This document shows positions 18,039-27,262 of a stretch of DNA of 64,000 nucleotides, piece after piece (positions within the stretch are counted from its first letter, which is position 1; each line of letters opens with the position of its first letter). Position numbers and translations under genes: made by a program. This DNA is from Acetobacter sp. (lineage in GTDB: Bacteria; Pseudomonadota; Alphaproteobacteria; Acetobacterales; Acetobacteraceae), in NCBI GenBank assembly GCA_017474285.1, contig JAFVHT010000005.1:1-64000 (forward strand). Direction: 5' to 3'. The notes beneath the pieces are model-generated. The model did not search any database. It worked only from the letters and a program-made list of their open reading frames with translations, and had not been told where the DNA came from.

Positions 18039-18374
18039 TCTCTAAAAATGGGAAGAAGGCGGCATTTGCTTAAGGGGTGGTTAGTATGTCTTTTGCCTTT
18101 GCCGTCTCTTCTTGCGGGCTTTTTAGGTGAGTAAGAAGCCAGAGAAGAGGTCTGTTTCTGGAGTGAAAGCTCTAAACGATTAAGACCAGAAAGTATAAAA
18201 GCCACGTGAGTGGTGTGTATTGATGCTTTCTCATCAATAGGGGCGGTTTCTTTGTGTCGCGCCTATTCTAAGGGAGAGAAAAAGAGGTTGTAGAGTAAAA
18301 CCTTGTTTATGTTCTACGTCTAACCTCTTTTTTGTGCTTATGTTTAAGAAATAAAACTTAATAAGGAGAAAAAC
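18039..18374. other. Region between ahpC and ahpD, possible long UTR or small RNA
   Basis: About 335 bases separate two genes expected to be co-transcribed. No protein is visible. A good terminator-like hairpin ends at about 18333, only 42 bases before the ahpD start. Confidence 0.45.
18281..18333 (+). terminator. Hairpin with T run between ahpC and ahpD
   Basis: AAAGAGGTTGTAGA pairs with TCTAC...TAACCTCTTT (one small bulge), followed directly by a T run. It may end the ahpC transcript, attenuate ahpD, or end a small RNA. Confidence 0.6.
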
Positions 18375-18905
18375 ATGCCTATGGAGTCCCTAAAAAGCCG
18401 TATACCTGATTACGCTAAAGATTTACGCCTTAATCTTGGCTCATTACTCAATGATGAGACTTTGACGCCACAACAACGGGCGGGTACATTTGTTGCATCA
18501 GCGGTAGCGTCACGCAATGATACGCTGACGCGGGCGATTGTAGCGCATTTTCGTAAAGATCTTTCTGACGAGGCTTTGGCAGCAGCACAATCTGCCGCGG
18601 CGATTATGGGTATGAATAATATCTATTATCGTTTTGTGCATATGGTCGGGGGTGATTATGCCAAAATGCCAGCGCAGTTACGTATGAGCGTTGTTAAAGA
18701 TCCCGGCGTTGAAAAAATAGATTTTGAGTTATGGTGCATCGCTGTATCTGTTATTAACGGGTGTGATTTATGTGTCAATAGCCATGAAAAGGTTGTGCGG
18801 GAGCATTTGGGGAGTGAAATGATCCAAACAGCTGTGCGTATTGCGGCAACGATACATGGGGTCGCTGTGACATTACAAAGTGCTGAGGCTCTACAAACCG
18901 CGTAA
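18375..18905 (+). CDS. ahpD: Alkylhydroperoxidase AhpD
   Basis: This 176-residue AhpD links AhpC to lipoyl-protein and pyruvate or 2-oxoglutarate dehydrogenase electrons. The catalytic CxxC is Cys130-Cys133 in GCDLCVNSH, with His137 three residues on, exactly as in the mycobacterial enzyme. [21 protein letters not shown] is also typical. AAGGAG precedes the ATG. It should reduce the oxidised AhpC encoded 340 bases upstream. Confidence 0.94.
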   Translation: MPMESLKSRIPDYAKDLRLNLGSLLNDETLTPQQRAGTFVASAVASRNDTLTRAIVAHFRKDLSDEALAAAQSAAAIMGMNNIYYRFVHMVGGDYAKMPAQLRMSVVKDPGVEKIDFELWCIAVSVINGCDLCVNSHEKVVREHLGSEMIQTAVRIAATIHGVAVTLQSAEALQTA

Positions 18906-18931
18906 AATAGACGCAAAATAACAAACAAATG

Positions 18932-18986
18932 AACCGTGTCTTTGACGTTTTTCTAAAACGGATTAGGCACGGTTATTTGTTTTTTT
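18932..18986 (+). terminator. Terminator of ahpD
   Basis: AACCGTG and CACGGTT form the outer stem and CGTTTT / AAAACG an inner stem, followed by a T-rich tail. It begins 27 bases after the ahpD stop. Confidence 0.7.
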
Positions 18987-19043
18987 GGGTGAAAAACTCA
19001 ACAAGGAGAACAAAATCAAAAAAGAAAATGTATTCTTAATCGT

Positions 19044-19505
19044 TTAAGGGGACGTTGAAGAATGGGCAAGGTTTGGATAAAGTTCGTGAGGGTCTTTTTC
19101 AGGCTGGGTAAGAGTAATAAGCCCTTGTGGCGTAAAAGCCCGATAAAAGCAAGAACGGCGTCCTGTGTGGCACGCAACGCCTGCAGGAGCAACGAAAAAG
19201 AGAAGCGCATCTCCGTCACAATCAAGCCGTGCTTCAACAAGATATTGAAATTGTCCAGATGTTTTTCCCTTGCGCCATAATTTTTGCCGACTGCGGGAGT
19301 AGTAACATAAATGCCCTGTTGTGAGGGTTTCATGCAAAGCCTCTTGTGTCATCCATGCCAACATGAGCACTTCATGTGTTTCGTAGTGTTGGGCAATGGC
19401 TGAAACAAGCCCCGCGCCATCATAACGCACTTGGGCAAGCATTTCAGAAAGTTTATCGGGTGATGGCGGCGTATAAGAGTGTAAGGGAGAAATTTGTGTG
19501 TTCAT
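19044..19505 (-). CDS. hisI: Phosphoribosyl-AMP cyclohydrolase
   Basis: HisI opens the adenine ring of phosphoribosyl-AMP in histidine synthesis. With the start at 19505 (MNTQISPLHSY) it is 153 residues, the usual size. Metal-binding sequences are LDCDGDALLFFV and ACHTGRRSCFYRA. YYSRSRQKLWRKGKTSG is the family core. An earlier ATG at 19553 would overlap the end of ygfZ by 37 bases and adds residues unlike the family, so the internal start is preferred. Confidence 0.93.
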   Translation of the reverse strand: MNTQISPLHSYTPPSPDKLSEMLAQVRYDGAGLVSAIAQHYETHEVLMLAWMTQEALHETLTTGHLCYYSRSRQKLWRKGKTSGQFQYLVEARLDCDGDALLFFVAPAGVACHTGRRSCFYRAFTPQGLITLTQPEKDPHELYPNLAHSSTSP

Positions 19506-19516
19506 CAAATGACTTT

Positions 19517-20413
19517 CTAGGTTTGAGGGTGTGGTATTGCTGAAGTCATCCAATCAGGGGGATGGGCTGTGAGAATTTGATCACAACAGTGTAAAGGGTC
19601 AGCAAGGGCATCAAGTTTCAAAAGGGCTAATCCTCTTTGTCCTAATGTTGAGCGTAAACGCCCTACCTCAACGCCATCGCAAAAAATAGGGCTATCAGTA
19701 GGTGGTAAAGGATGTGTTCCAGTTACGGGAATAAGTCGTTGTTTAAGTAAATGGCGGTAATGGAGGCGCGCTGTTACTTCTTGTCCCATATAGCAGCCTT
19801 TGTTCCAAGAAATACCGCCGAGAAGGTCCATATTGGCTTCGGCAGCAAAAGTACGCCCTATTTCGCAATCTTGCACACCATCGGTGAGTCCGAGTATGAG
19901 TCGGTGGTGTTCATACTCAGCAAATGGTACAATGATCTCTAGGGGAATTTCTGAAGACGCGTTAATGAGTCGCCATCCTGCGGTTTTAAGGCGCGGATCA
20001 GGAAAGCACAGCGTGCTTGGAGAACAATGCGCCGCAAGCCCAGAGGGCGGGGTGTCTTGTGTGTTTTTTAAACACGTTATGTCTTGATGTTCCCACACCG
20101 CGTGAATAGGTAAAGATATGTGTTTAATGTCTATATCTGCCCGTAAACGAAAACGACATAAAAACGTGCGGATGGTTTCAATTTGTGTACTAGCACAATC
20201 AAGCAAAAAACATGGTTCGTGAGGGTGGGCTATCACGAAAAAATCATATTGCCAACGCCCTTGTGGGGTAAGGCATGCGGTCCATATAGCTGATCCAGCT
20301 GACAAAGCCGCGACATCAGCTGTGACAAGTCCTTGTAAAAAACGAACCCGATCAGCACCTGAGAGCATCAGAATAGAACGATGCATAAGAGGGGTTAAAA
20401 AAAACCTTGACAT
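19517..20413 (-). CDS. ygfZ: Folate-binding protein YgfZ
   Basis: This 298-residue protein is a GcvT-like, tetrahydrofolate-binding YgfZ (IbaG57/COG0354 family), which helps assemble or repair certain Fe-S enzymes such as MiaB. The diagnostic KGCYMGQEVTARLHYR is present, with the conserved cysteine. The N-terminal SGADRVRFLQGLVTADV is also typical. It lies just upstream of hisI, 11 bases apart, probably in one transcript. Confidence 0.92.
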   Translation of the reverse strand: MSRFFLTPLMHRSILMLSGADRVRFLQGLVTADVAALSAGSAIWTACLTPQGRWQYDFFVIAHPHEPCFLLDCASTQIETIRTFLCRFRLRADIDIKHISLPIHAVWEHQDITCLKNTQDTPPSGLAAHCSPSTLCFPDPRLKTAGWRLINASSEIPLEIIVPFAEYEHHRLILGLTDGVQDCEIGRTFAAEANMDLLGGISWNKGCYMGQEVTARLHYRHLLKQRLIPVTGTHPLPPTDSPIFCDGVEVGRLRSTLGQRGLALLKLDALADPLHCCDQILTAHPPDWMTSAIPHPQT

Positions 20414-20778
20414 AAAGAAACAACATTAAAGAAAACGACAAAAGTCCTGAGAAATTTTAACATAGAGAGATAGGGATCTTTTACAAGAGAATCTTTAACA
20501 TATCTGCCCTAAAAAGTCATATTTTCGTAGTTAATTGAATAGTTATAAAATCTCTCTTACGAGCTTTGTTATCAAACACTGTTTTAAGGGAGGCTTAAAG
20601 AAAAAACACGTTGGCTTTATTATGTCTGGAAGTAGAGAGGCAACGCAATAAAAGGATGCGGTATTGGGGTAATTTGAGTCTCTTTAACCCCCTGTTTATT
20701 TCTACGTCAAAAATAGAATTCTTTATGTAAAAACAGGGAAGAGACGTACCGTAGAAGTGTGCATAGAAAGCAAAAAAA
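20414..20778. other. Intergenic region between ygfZ and tRNA-Asp
   Basis: No coding sequence or strong hairpin is visible in these 365 AT-rich bases. They should hold the ygfZ promoter and the 3' trailer of the tRNA. Confidence 0.45.
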
Positions 20779-20855
20779 TGGCGCGAGTGACGGGGCTCGA
20801 ACCCGCGACCTCTGGCGTGACAGGCCAGCGCTCTAACCAACTGAGCTACACCCGC
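20779..20855 (-). tRNA. tRNA-Asp (GTC)
   Basis: The 77-base gene folds as a full cloverleaf on the minus strand. The acceptor GCGGGTG pairs with its 3' partner, the anticodon stem CTGGC/GCCAG encloses CTGTCAC with anticodon GTC, and the T arm contains GGTTCGAGCCC. The terminal CCA is encoded. The anticodon assigns it to aspartate. The GTC wobble G is a queuosine target, which relates to the queA-tgt-queG operon in this window. Confidence 0.95.
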
Positions 20856-21053
20856 ATTGACGTCTGGAGTAACCTTAACAAACAGGCTTCCTATATAGGA
20901 CCCCAAACACTTTTTGAACCTTACACGAATATTTTTTTATGGGCAATAGGAATAATGAGAAATAATGAGAAAAAATGCATAAAAAAGGAAAATTTTTAAT
21001 AATGCGTGATAAGGAGAAGAGAGTATTGACGTAAAAGAAAACAAGGGGAGAGG

Positions 21054-21086
21054 AAAAAGAGCCATAAAACTTTTTATGACTCTCTT
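21054..21086 (-). terminator. Terminator of ppa
   Basis: AGAGCCATAAAA and TTTTATGACTCT pair (one mismatch) about 20 bases beyond the ppa stop. The T run lies on the minus-strand 3' side. Confidence 0.65.
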
Positions 21087-21104
21087 ACCTTAAAAAATAA
21101 TGGG

Positions 21105-21632
21105 TTATTTGGCTTTTGCTGCTTCAAGGGCTTTGACGATGAAAGCCTCTGCCTCTTCTTTTGTGCCCCATCCTGTAACTTTCACCCATTTTCCTTTTTC
21201 AAGGTCTTTATAACGGGTGAAGAAATGCTCGATAGTCTTAACCGTGATTTCTGGAATGTCAGCAATACAGGTAACTTTACTGTATTCTGGATGTATTTTA
21301 TCGTGGGGCACGCAGATGATTTTTTCATCTTCCCCAGATTCGTCTTCCATTTTTAAGACTCCGATGGGGCGAGCACGAATCACACAGCCCGGTACAACCG
21401 CATCAGGGGTTAAAACTAAAGCATCAGTTGGATCGCCGTCAGCAGCAAGTGTTTGCGGAATAAACCCATAGGCTGTAGGATATGCCATCGAAGTAAACAA
21501 AAAGCGATCGACAACAAGGGCATCGCTTTCTTTATCAATTTCATATTTGACAGAAGACCCTTGGGGAATCTCAATAACAACATTGATATCATGCGGGGCA
21601 TCTTTACCCGCAGAAATTTTAGAAACATCCAT
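21105..21632 (-). CDS. ppa: Inorganic pyrophosphatase
   Basis: A family I soluble pyrophosphatase of 175 residues hydrolyses PPi and drives biosynthetic reactions. Conserved metal and substrate residues lie in VKYEIDKES, YGFIPQTLAADGDPTDALVL and KWVKVTGW. The start at 21632 (MDVSKISAG) is chosen because it fits the family length and has GGAG about ten bases upstream. A longer frame to 21707 adds 25 unlikely residues. Confidence 0.95.
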   Translation of the reverse strand: MDVSKISAGKDAPHDINVVIEIPQGSSVKYEIDKESDALVVDRFLFTSMAYPTAYGFIPQTLAADGDPTDALVLTPDAVVPGCVIRARPIGVLKMEDESGEDEKIICVPHDKIHPEYSKVTCIADIPEITVKTIEHFFTRYKDLEKGKWVKVTGWGTKEEAEAFIVKALEAAKAK

Positions 21633-21800
21633 AATTGACAACTCCATAAATAGAGAGGAAGAAGTTTGTTTTCTGTTGTTTATACTGTGTGTTAGCGCTA
21701 TTGCCAAATAAATCTTAAATAAAGATTTTAATGTATCAATGTGTTAGGTTACCAAAAGGTGTAAATAGTGTAAAATACGTATTCATACGAAAGGTGTAAT

Positions 21801-22283
21801 ATGTTCGAAGATATTGACACATTCTCAAATAAAGAGCGTAGCCTTATTGAGGAAGAAGACGTTGTTTTTGATCTAAAACGGCTCTTTGCGATTGTATGTA
21901 ATTTTATGTCAACATGTTTTGTTTTTGGGATAGAAGAGCAGCAGACACGAGTTATATTAGGTTCCGATAGAAGCATTATTTTAACAACTGATACAGACGT
22001 ACACACAGAAGATCGTATTATTCTGATGGTGAAACCCTCTTTAGTACGTGGTAATAAAGAAATAGAAGATCGCGAACCTTTTGCGATGACGGCTTCACAT
22101 TTGATGCATAATTTATCTTTACTATTATCAATGTCTTCTGAAAAAGAACTTGTAGTTCCTGCTGAATTTATTTTAACGCATTACTTAATTAGTCATTTTT
22201 CTTCAAAAAGTAAAAAACGTAAACGTACTTTTACAAGTACAGAAAGTGGTAACAATAATGAAGGTGATCCTACGCTTCACTAG
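21801..22283 (+). CDS. Hypothetical protein
   Basis: I do not recognise this 160-residue protein. It begins MFEDIDTFSNKERSLIEEED, is acidic at the N-terminus and has no membrane segment or signal peptide. Its polar tail is basic then Ser/Thr/Asn-rich (SKSKKRKRTFTSTESGNNNE). AAAGGTG before the ATG supports translation. It stands alone between ppa (divergent) and ettA. Confidence 0.6.
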   Translation: MFEDIDTFSNKERSLIEEEDVVFDLKRLFAIVCNFMSTCFVFGIEEQQTRVILGSDRSIILTTDTDVHTEDRIILMVKPSLVRGNKEIEDREPFAMTASHLMHNLSLLLSMSSEKELVVPAEFILTHYLISHFSSKSKKRKRTFTSTESGNNNEGDPTLH

Positions 22284-22443
22284 TTAAATTTTGTGTTTTT
22301 GTATACGTGGTTTGTGTATGTAAATTGTGTCTGTAACAAGAAAGACGGGCTGGCTGATGGGTAGCTTCTTTCTTGCAGAAAGTGTTAAGTTCGTGTACCC
22401 TATACACGTTTTATTTGACCTATAACTTTATACGGATAATCAA

Positions 22444-24123
22444 ATGGCCTCTTATCAATATGTTTACGTTATGAAAGATTTGAAAAAATCTTACCCGGGC
22501 GGTCGTGAGGTTTTTAAAGGGATTACGCTTTCTTTTATGCCAGGGGCTAAAATTGGTATTTTGGGCGTTAATGGAGCGGGGAAATCCACTCTTCTTAAAA
22601 TTATGGCGGGCTTAGATAAAGAATTTGGCGGTGAGGCTTGGGCTGCCGAAGGGGTACGCGTTGGATATTTGGAGCAAGAGCCGAAATTAGATCCAAATCT
22701 TACTGTTGGAGAAAATGTGGCTCTTGGTTTTGGAGATCTCAAAAAAGCCATTGATCGTTTTAATGAAATTTCTGCTCGTTTTGCAGAACCTATGGATGAT
22801 GACGAAATGGCTGCCCTTCTTGCTGAACAGGCAGAACTGCAAGAAAAAATTGATGCAGGTGATGGGTGGGAGCTTGATCGTAAATTAGAGATAGCTCTTG
22901 ATGCGTTGCGTTGTCCACCGGCTGAGAGTTCCGTCAATAATCTTTCAGGGGGTGAGGCGCGTCGTGTTGCTTTATGTCGTCTTCTCTTAGAAAAACCTGA
23001 TTTATTGCTTCTTGACGAACCAACCAACCATCTTGATGCCGAAAGTGTTGCGTGGTTAGAAAAAACCTTACGTGATTATCAGGGTACAGTCATGGTCATT
23101 ACCCATGATCGTTATTTCCTTGATAATGTAACAAATTGGATTTTAGAAATTGAGCGCGGACGGGGGATTCCTTTTGAGGGGAATTATTCCTCTTGGTTAG
23201 AGCAAAAACGCAAACGCCTTGCACAAGAAGAAAAAGAGGAAAGTGCCCGTCAAAGAGCCTTGGCAGCAGAGCAAGAATGGATCAATTCTAGCCCTAAAGC
23301 GCGGCAAACAAAAAGTAAGGCTCGTATTGCACATTATGAGGAAATGCTTGCCGCTAGTAATGAGCGTGTGGGGGGAAGTGCTGATATTATTATCCCACCG
23401 GGTCCACGCTTGGGTGGGGCTGTTATTGAGGCACAAAATCTGTGTAAAGGATATGGCGATCGTATGCTCATTGAAAACCTCAGTTTCAAATTGCCTCCGG
23501 GGGGCATTGTTGGGGTTATTGGACCAAATGGTGCGGGGAAATCGACGTTATTTAGAATGATTATTGGGCAAGAAGCCCCAGATTCAGGCTCGTTATCTAT
23601 GGGGGATACGGTTAAGCTTGGTTATGTGGACCAACGCAGGGATAATCTTGACCCGAATAAAACTGTATGGGAAGAAATCTCAGGGGGAACAGATATTATC
23701 CACCTAGGGAAACGCTCTGTGCAATCCCGTGCTTATGTAGGATCCTTTAATTTTAAGGGATCCGACCAGCAAAAAAAGGTGGGTATTCTTTCAGGGGGTG
23801 AGCGTAACCGCGTGCATTTAGCAAAAATGCTCCGTCAAGAAAGTAACGTTATCTTACTTGATGAACCAACGAATGACCTTGATGTTGATACATTACGGGC
23901 TTTGGAAGACGCTTTAGCAGAATTTCCCGGGTGTGCAGTGGTTATTTCGCATGATCGCTGGTTTTTAGATCGGTTAGCAACGCATATTCTCGCCTTTGAA
24001 GGGGATTCCCATGTGGAATGGTTTGAAGGGAATTTTCAAGCCTATGAGGAAGACAAACGCCGCCGCCTTGGTCCAGATGCAACAGAGCCGAGTCGGATTC
24101 GTTATCGTCCTTTAGTGCGGTAA
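22444..24123 (+). CDS. ettA: Energy-dependent translational throttle protein EttA (ABC-F)
   Basis: This ABC-F ATPase has 559 residues and two nucleotide-binding domains and no membrane segment. Walker A sites are GVNGAGKST near residue 40 and GPNGAGKST near 362; the signatures are LSGGEARRV and LSGGERNRV. The linker carries the EttA-type arm. EttA binds the ribosomal E site and gates the first peptide bonds according to ATP/ADP state. Length and the N-terminal YQYVYVMKDLKKSYPGGRE fit EttA closely. Confidence 0.95.
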   Translation: MASYQYVYVMKDLKKSYPGGREVFKGITLSFMPGAKIGILGVNGAGKSTLLKIMAGLDKEFGGEAWAAEGVRVGYLEQEPKLDPNLTVGENVALGFGDLKKAIDRFNEISARFAEPMDDDEMAALLAEQAELQEKIDAGDGWELDRKLEIALDALRCPPAESSVNNLSGGEARRVALCRLLLEKPDLLLLDEPTNHLDAESVAWLEKTLRDYQGTVMVITHDRYFLDNVTNWILEIERGRGIPFEGNYSSWLEQKRKRLAQEEKEESARQRALAAEQEWINSSPKARQTKSKARIAHYEEMLAASNERVGGSADIIIPPGPRLGGAVIEAQNLCKGYGDRMLIENLSFKLPPGGIVGVIGPNGAGKSTLFRMIIGQEAPDSGSLSMGDTVKLGYVDQRRDNLDPNKTVWEEISGGTDIIHLGKRSVQSRAYVGSFNFKGSDQQKKVGILSGGERNRVHLAKMLRQESNVILLDEPTNDLDVDTLRALEDALAEFPGCAVVISHDRWFLDRLATHILAFEGDSHVEWFEGNFQAYEEDKRRRLGPDATEPSRIRYRPLVR

Positions 24124-24178
24124 TTCTTATAATTTTCTCGGTATTTTAACGGGTCGTTTTTGGAGAATAGCTCAATAA

Positions 24179-24673
24179 ATGGCTATAGGCTCTCTTAGAA
24201 CGCCAAGACTTATACTACAGCCTGTTTGTTGGTCTGACATCGCCGATATCGCACGCTTAAAAGCCGATGGGGGGGCTTTTGGGCAAATGTTAGGGGGCGT
24301 GCGTACACGCCAACAAGCCGAAAACGATATGGCGGAGGATATTACTTTTTGGGCGCGTTATCGCGTCGGTATTTTTACGATACGGGAAAATGATCGTTTT
24401 ATAGGTATAACAGGGGTACATATAAGACCTGATGGTCGCGGGGTTGGGTTACGTTTTGCATTATTTCCATGGGCAAGGGGGCGTGGTCTTGCTCATGAAG
24501 CTGCTAATGCGGCTCTTAATGCGGCCCATGAGGCTGGTTTTGAACGGGTTGTAGGCATTGCAGCAGAAAATAACTATCCTTCTTGTGTTATTTTAAGAAG
24601 CATAGGTATGTCTCTGTGTGAAAAATTTATAAGAGACGGGCAGATAATGCAAGTGTACGAAAGTATTCGTTAA
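24179..24673 (+). CDS. GNAT-family N-acetyltransferase
   Basis: This 164-residue protein has the RimJ/RimL-like GNAT layout: an opening TPRLILQPVCWSDIADIARL, the acetyl-CoA site around GRGLAHEAANAALNAAHEAG, and a closing NYPSCVILRSIGM. The substrate (protein N-terminus, amino acid or small amine) cannot be told. It follows ettA by 55 bases and may be co-transcribed. A run of seven G occurs in its early codons. Confidence 0.85.
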   Translation: MAIGSLRTPRLILQPVCWSDIADIARLKADGGAFGQMLGGVRTRQQAENDMAEDITFWARYRVGIFTIRENDRFIGITGVHIRPDGRGVGLRFALFPWARGRGLAHEAANAALNAAHEAGFERVVGIAAENNYPSCVILRSIGMSLCEKFIRDGQIMQVYESIR

Positions 24674-24732
24674 GAAAGCCTTATCAAATATATTTTTCTC
24701 TTTTGAGTAAACAAAAAAACAAGTAATCAAAA

Positions 24733-25377
24733 CTAATCATCACTTGCAGCGCGTGCATGTTGGTCTATTTGCTTTTGTATAGCGCTTAAAAGAGTATCTA
24801 TATTGCCGTCATGATGGGCGATAAAAGCGGAATAATCACTTCGTTGTGTGAGACGTAAACTTGCCCCTTCACCAATAACATCAACGATTTTAGGAGAGCC
24901 AGAAGTATAGCTTACAACCCATTGCATTGTTACAGGGGGGTGTTGTAGGCGGGTAATGGTTGTTTCTACAGTGTCATCATTAGCGTTTTGCGTGATTTTA
25001 CCAATAGTAAAACTTACTCCACGGTAATCGCCTAATTTGTCGGTAATAGCATTCATCAAAAATTGATGAAAAAGCTTGAGATAACGAGTCTTTTGTTTAA
25101 CTGTAGCTACTTTCCAATAACGTCCAAGACAGTAACGCCCGATCGTATTAATATCAACATTTTGTTGTACAAGGGGGATAAGTTTTTGTTTTTTCTCCGA
25201 CACACTAATCGGGCTGTCGACAATAGAAACAAGAACATTACCGAAATTTTGGATAAATTTTTGACTATTGTCTCTATGCTGTGCCCAAGAGGAAGGGGAT
25301 GATAAAAGTAAGACAGATCCAAGCGTAAAAAGACTGATAAATGTAGCTAATAAGCGGGAGCGAATAAGAAAAGTCAT
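24733..25377 (-). CDS. mlaC: MlaC/Ttg2D-type periplasmic phospholipid-binding protein
   Basis: This 214-residue protein has a signal peptide (about residues 1-32, ending SSWAQ) and a Tol_Tol_Ttg2 domain with VDINTIGRYCLGRYWKVAT, LFHQFLMNAITDKLGDYRG and WVVSYTSGSPKIVDVIGEGASL. MlaC shuttles phospholipid between the MlaA complex in the outer membrane and the inner-membrane MlaFEDB transporter. The MlaA gene is immediately upstream, 21 bases away. A hopanoid-associated HpnM role is a weaker alternative. Confidence 0.9.
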   Translation of the reverse strand: MTFLIRSRLLATFISLFTLGSVLLLSSPSSWAQHRDNSQKFIQNFGNVLVSIVDSPISVSEKKQKLIPLVQQNVDINTIGRYCLGRYWKVATVKQKTRYLKLFHQFLMNAITDKLGDYRGVSFTIGKITQNANDDTVETTITRLQHPPVTMQWVVSYTSGSPKIVDVIGEGASLRLTQRSDYSAFIAHHDGNIDTLLSAIQKQIDQHARAASDD

Positions 25378-25398
25378 ATAATAGGGTATTCCGTAAAG

Positions 25399-26187
25399 TT
25401 AATGATGATACCAAGCAGGCACAGTGGCACGATGGTCATTGCGGATAGCGGCTGCCTGAGCTTTGCGTTGTTGTTGGTAAGCACTGCGAATAGTTGCATA
25501 AGGATCAAGAGCATCTTGTTCAAGGGCATCAATTTCGCCTAGATGTTCAGAGCGACCATGAATCATAGCAAAAGAATTATAAGCCCAGTTGAAACTAATA
25601 AGTCCGTATCCACGAGGAACATAGTTCCACGGGGAAAAGGCTTGGTCAATGGCATATCCTGCACCATCACGGAAAGAAGAAGGCCCCATAGGTAAAAAGA
25701 GATAAGGACCAGAGGGAATACCCCAGTTTGCAAGTGTTAAACCCGCATCATTAGCGTGATGGCGAAATCCGAGCATTTTTGCAACATCAATAAGCCCGCC
25801 AAGTCCAATGGTGAGGTTAATACACCATCGTGCAAAAATGTCACCCGCACGTCGTGGCTTGCCAGCAGCAACATCGTTAAAAAAAACAGAAGGCTCGTAC
25901 ATGGTGGTAATCATGTTACCGAGAGAGTTTCGCACAACATGGGGAACAGCCCATCGATACGCTTTAGCCATGGGTTTAAGCGCGTATTTATCGAATTTCA
26001 TGGTGAGGTTAAAAGTTTTACGGTTAAGAGGTTCATAAGGGTCATTTGTGGCTTTGTAATCAGCTAAAGCGTCAGGATCTTTAGGGACGGGCGCTTTAAT
26101 GGCACTACACCCTGCAACGCTGCCTATACTTAAAATAAGGGCTAAAAAATATATTTTTCTAAAAAAAATACGACGTAATAACAACAT
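25399..26187 (-). CDS. mlaA: MlaA (VacJ) lipoprotein
   Basis: The 262-residue lipoprotein has a lipobox ending at Cys27 (SVAGC). Family blocks are NDPYEPLNRKTFNLTMKFD, PHVVRNSLGNMITTMYEPSVFFND and PSGPYLFLPMGPSSFRDG. MlaA sits in the outer membrane with a porin and removes misplaced phospholipid from the outer leaflet. It forms an operon with mlaC. The polar C-terminal extension (after about residue 215) is typical of some alphaproteobacteria. Confidence 0.94.
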   Translation of the reverse strand: MLLLRRIFFRKIYFLALILSIGSVAGCSAIKAPVPKDPDALADYKATNDPYEPLNRKTFNLTMKFDKYALKPMAKAYRWAVPHVVRNSLGNMITTMYEPSVFFNDVAAGKPRRAGDIFARWCINLTIGLGGLIDVAKMLGFRHHANDAGLTLANWGIPSGPYLFLPMGPSSFRDGAGYAIDQAFSPWNYVPRGYGLISFNWAYNSFAMIHGRSEHLGEIDALEQDALDPYATIRSAYQQQRKAQAAAIRNDHRATVPAWYHH

Positions 26188-26371
26188 GGTAAAAATATTC
26201 CATATGCGCTAACAGAGCAGAGAGCTTTTATCGTGAGCATTGTATTGTGTACCAAGTGGTTTTAGTGTTGTAGCAAGCCTACACGCGTATGGCAAGTGAA
26301 CAAAAAGAAATATAAAAAACCTTTTGTAGATTACGATAAAAACTTTAAGAGCATTGTGTCAATTGATGAGA

Positions 26372-27208
26372 TCATAATCCGCGGTCACGTCTTACAATAT
26401 CCCACGCTGCGTTAATGGCTGCAATTTTGAGGGAGGCCGCTTCAATTTCTTCCACAGAGGCGCCGCGTGCGGTCATCATATCAGGGTGGTATTGGCGAAC
26501 AAGACTTTTCCAATGGGTGCGTAACTCTTCATCCGAGAAAGACTCTTTAACCCCTAAAACACTATAAGCTGCACTTGTGCTCATACTTGTGCGAGATTTT
26601 CCCTGTTCTGCCCTCTCCCAAGCGCCACGGCTTAAACCAAAAAGTCTATGAACCTGTTTGAGGAATTTTTCTTCTTCTGGTGTAAGATCATCTCCAGACT
26701 CAAGATCAGCACGGGCGATCATAAAAAGAACCCCTAACAAGTCTTCTAAAGGTTGAGGGTCTTGTCGAAAGGCTTGTCCTAAATTACGGGCGAAAGCCTC
26801 GTAATCATCGGTACGTTGGCGCGCTGTATCAAATAACCGCCCTAATTCTCGCCTATTTTCTAAAGGAATAGGGAAACGTCTTTTGAAAGCGTCAATTTCT
26901 TTACGATTAACAGCCCCGTCACATTTGGCAAGTTTGGCACAGAGAATAATGCAACTTAAACCGTAAAGAGCCTCTTTTTTACCCGTTGCTGCCGCAATTT
27001 TTGCCGCAAGAAAGGTTGCAGCGCCGTAAGGATCGGGAGTCTTGTGGGGTTTGTAAAAATGATGTGGTTCATGCCACCCGCCTGTTGGGGTATTCAGAAG
27101 AGAGCCTTTGTCGGCAGCATGCCCTAAAGCAAGCCCAACCGCTGCTCCCGCAGGTCCACCGACAGCAAAACCTGCCACACCACCAAAAATTTTGCCCCAT
27201 GCACACAT
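26372..27208 (-). CDS. DnaJ/TerB-like (DjlA-type) co-chaperone, copy 1
   Basis: This 278-residue protein starts with a glycine-zipper segment (GGVAGFAVGGPAGAAVGLAL), continues with a TerB-like helical domain (about residues 75-195, KCDGAVNRKEIDAFK) and ends in a J domain. The J domain has the essential HPD at 241-243 and the last residues are RDRGL. DjlA-type proteins stimulate DnaK ATPase at the membrane. The neighbouring upstream gene is a close paralogue, so a tandem duplication is evident. This copy has a longer linker with HEPHHFYKPHKTPDP. Confidence 0.88.
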   Translation of the reverse strand: MCAWGKIFGGVAGFAVGGPAGAAVGLALGHAADKGSLLNTPTGGWHEPHHFYKPHKTPDPYGAATFLAAKIAAATGKKEALYGLSCIILCAKLAKCDGAVNRKEIDAFKRRFPIPLENRRELGRLFDTARQRTDDYEAFARNLGQAFRQDPQPLEDLLGVLFMIARADLESGDDLTPEEEKFLKQVHRLFGLSRGAWERAEQGKSRTSMSTSAAYSVLGVKESFSDEELRTHWKSLVRQYHPDMMTARGASVEEIEAASLKIAAINAAWDIVRRDRGL

Positions 27209-27262
27209 AAAACTACTTTATCACGTCTGATAAACAAGTCAAAAAGAAAGAGTCCAATCTCT

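Noticed and set aside
22491-23027. 178-codon minus-strand frame inside ettA
   Set aside because: It lies wholly within the well-supported ettA on the other strand and is rich in Ser and Arg as expected of an antisense shadow.
24268-24275. Run of seven G in the GNAT gene as a contingency tract
   Set aside because: Shorter than the other tracts and compatible with Gly-Gly codons by chance; no surface role for the product.
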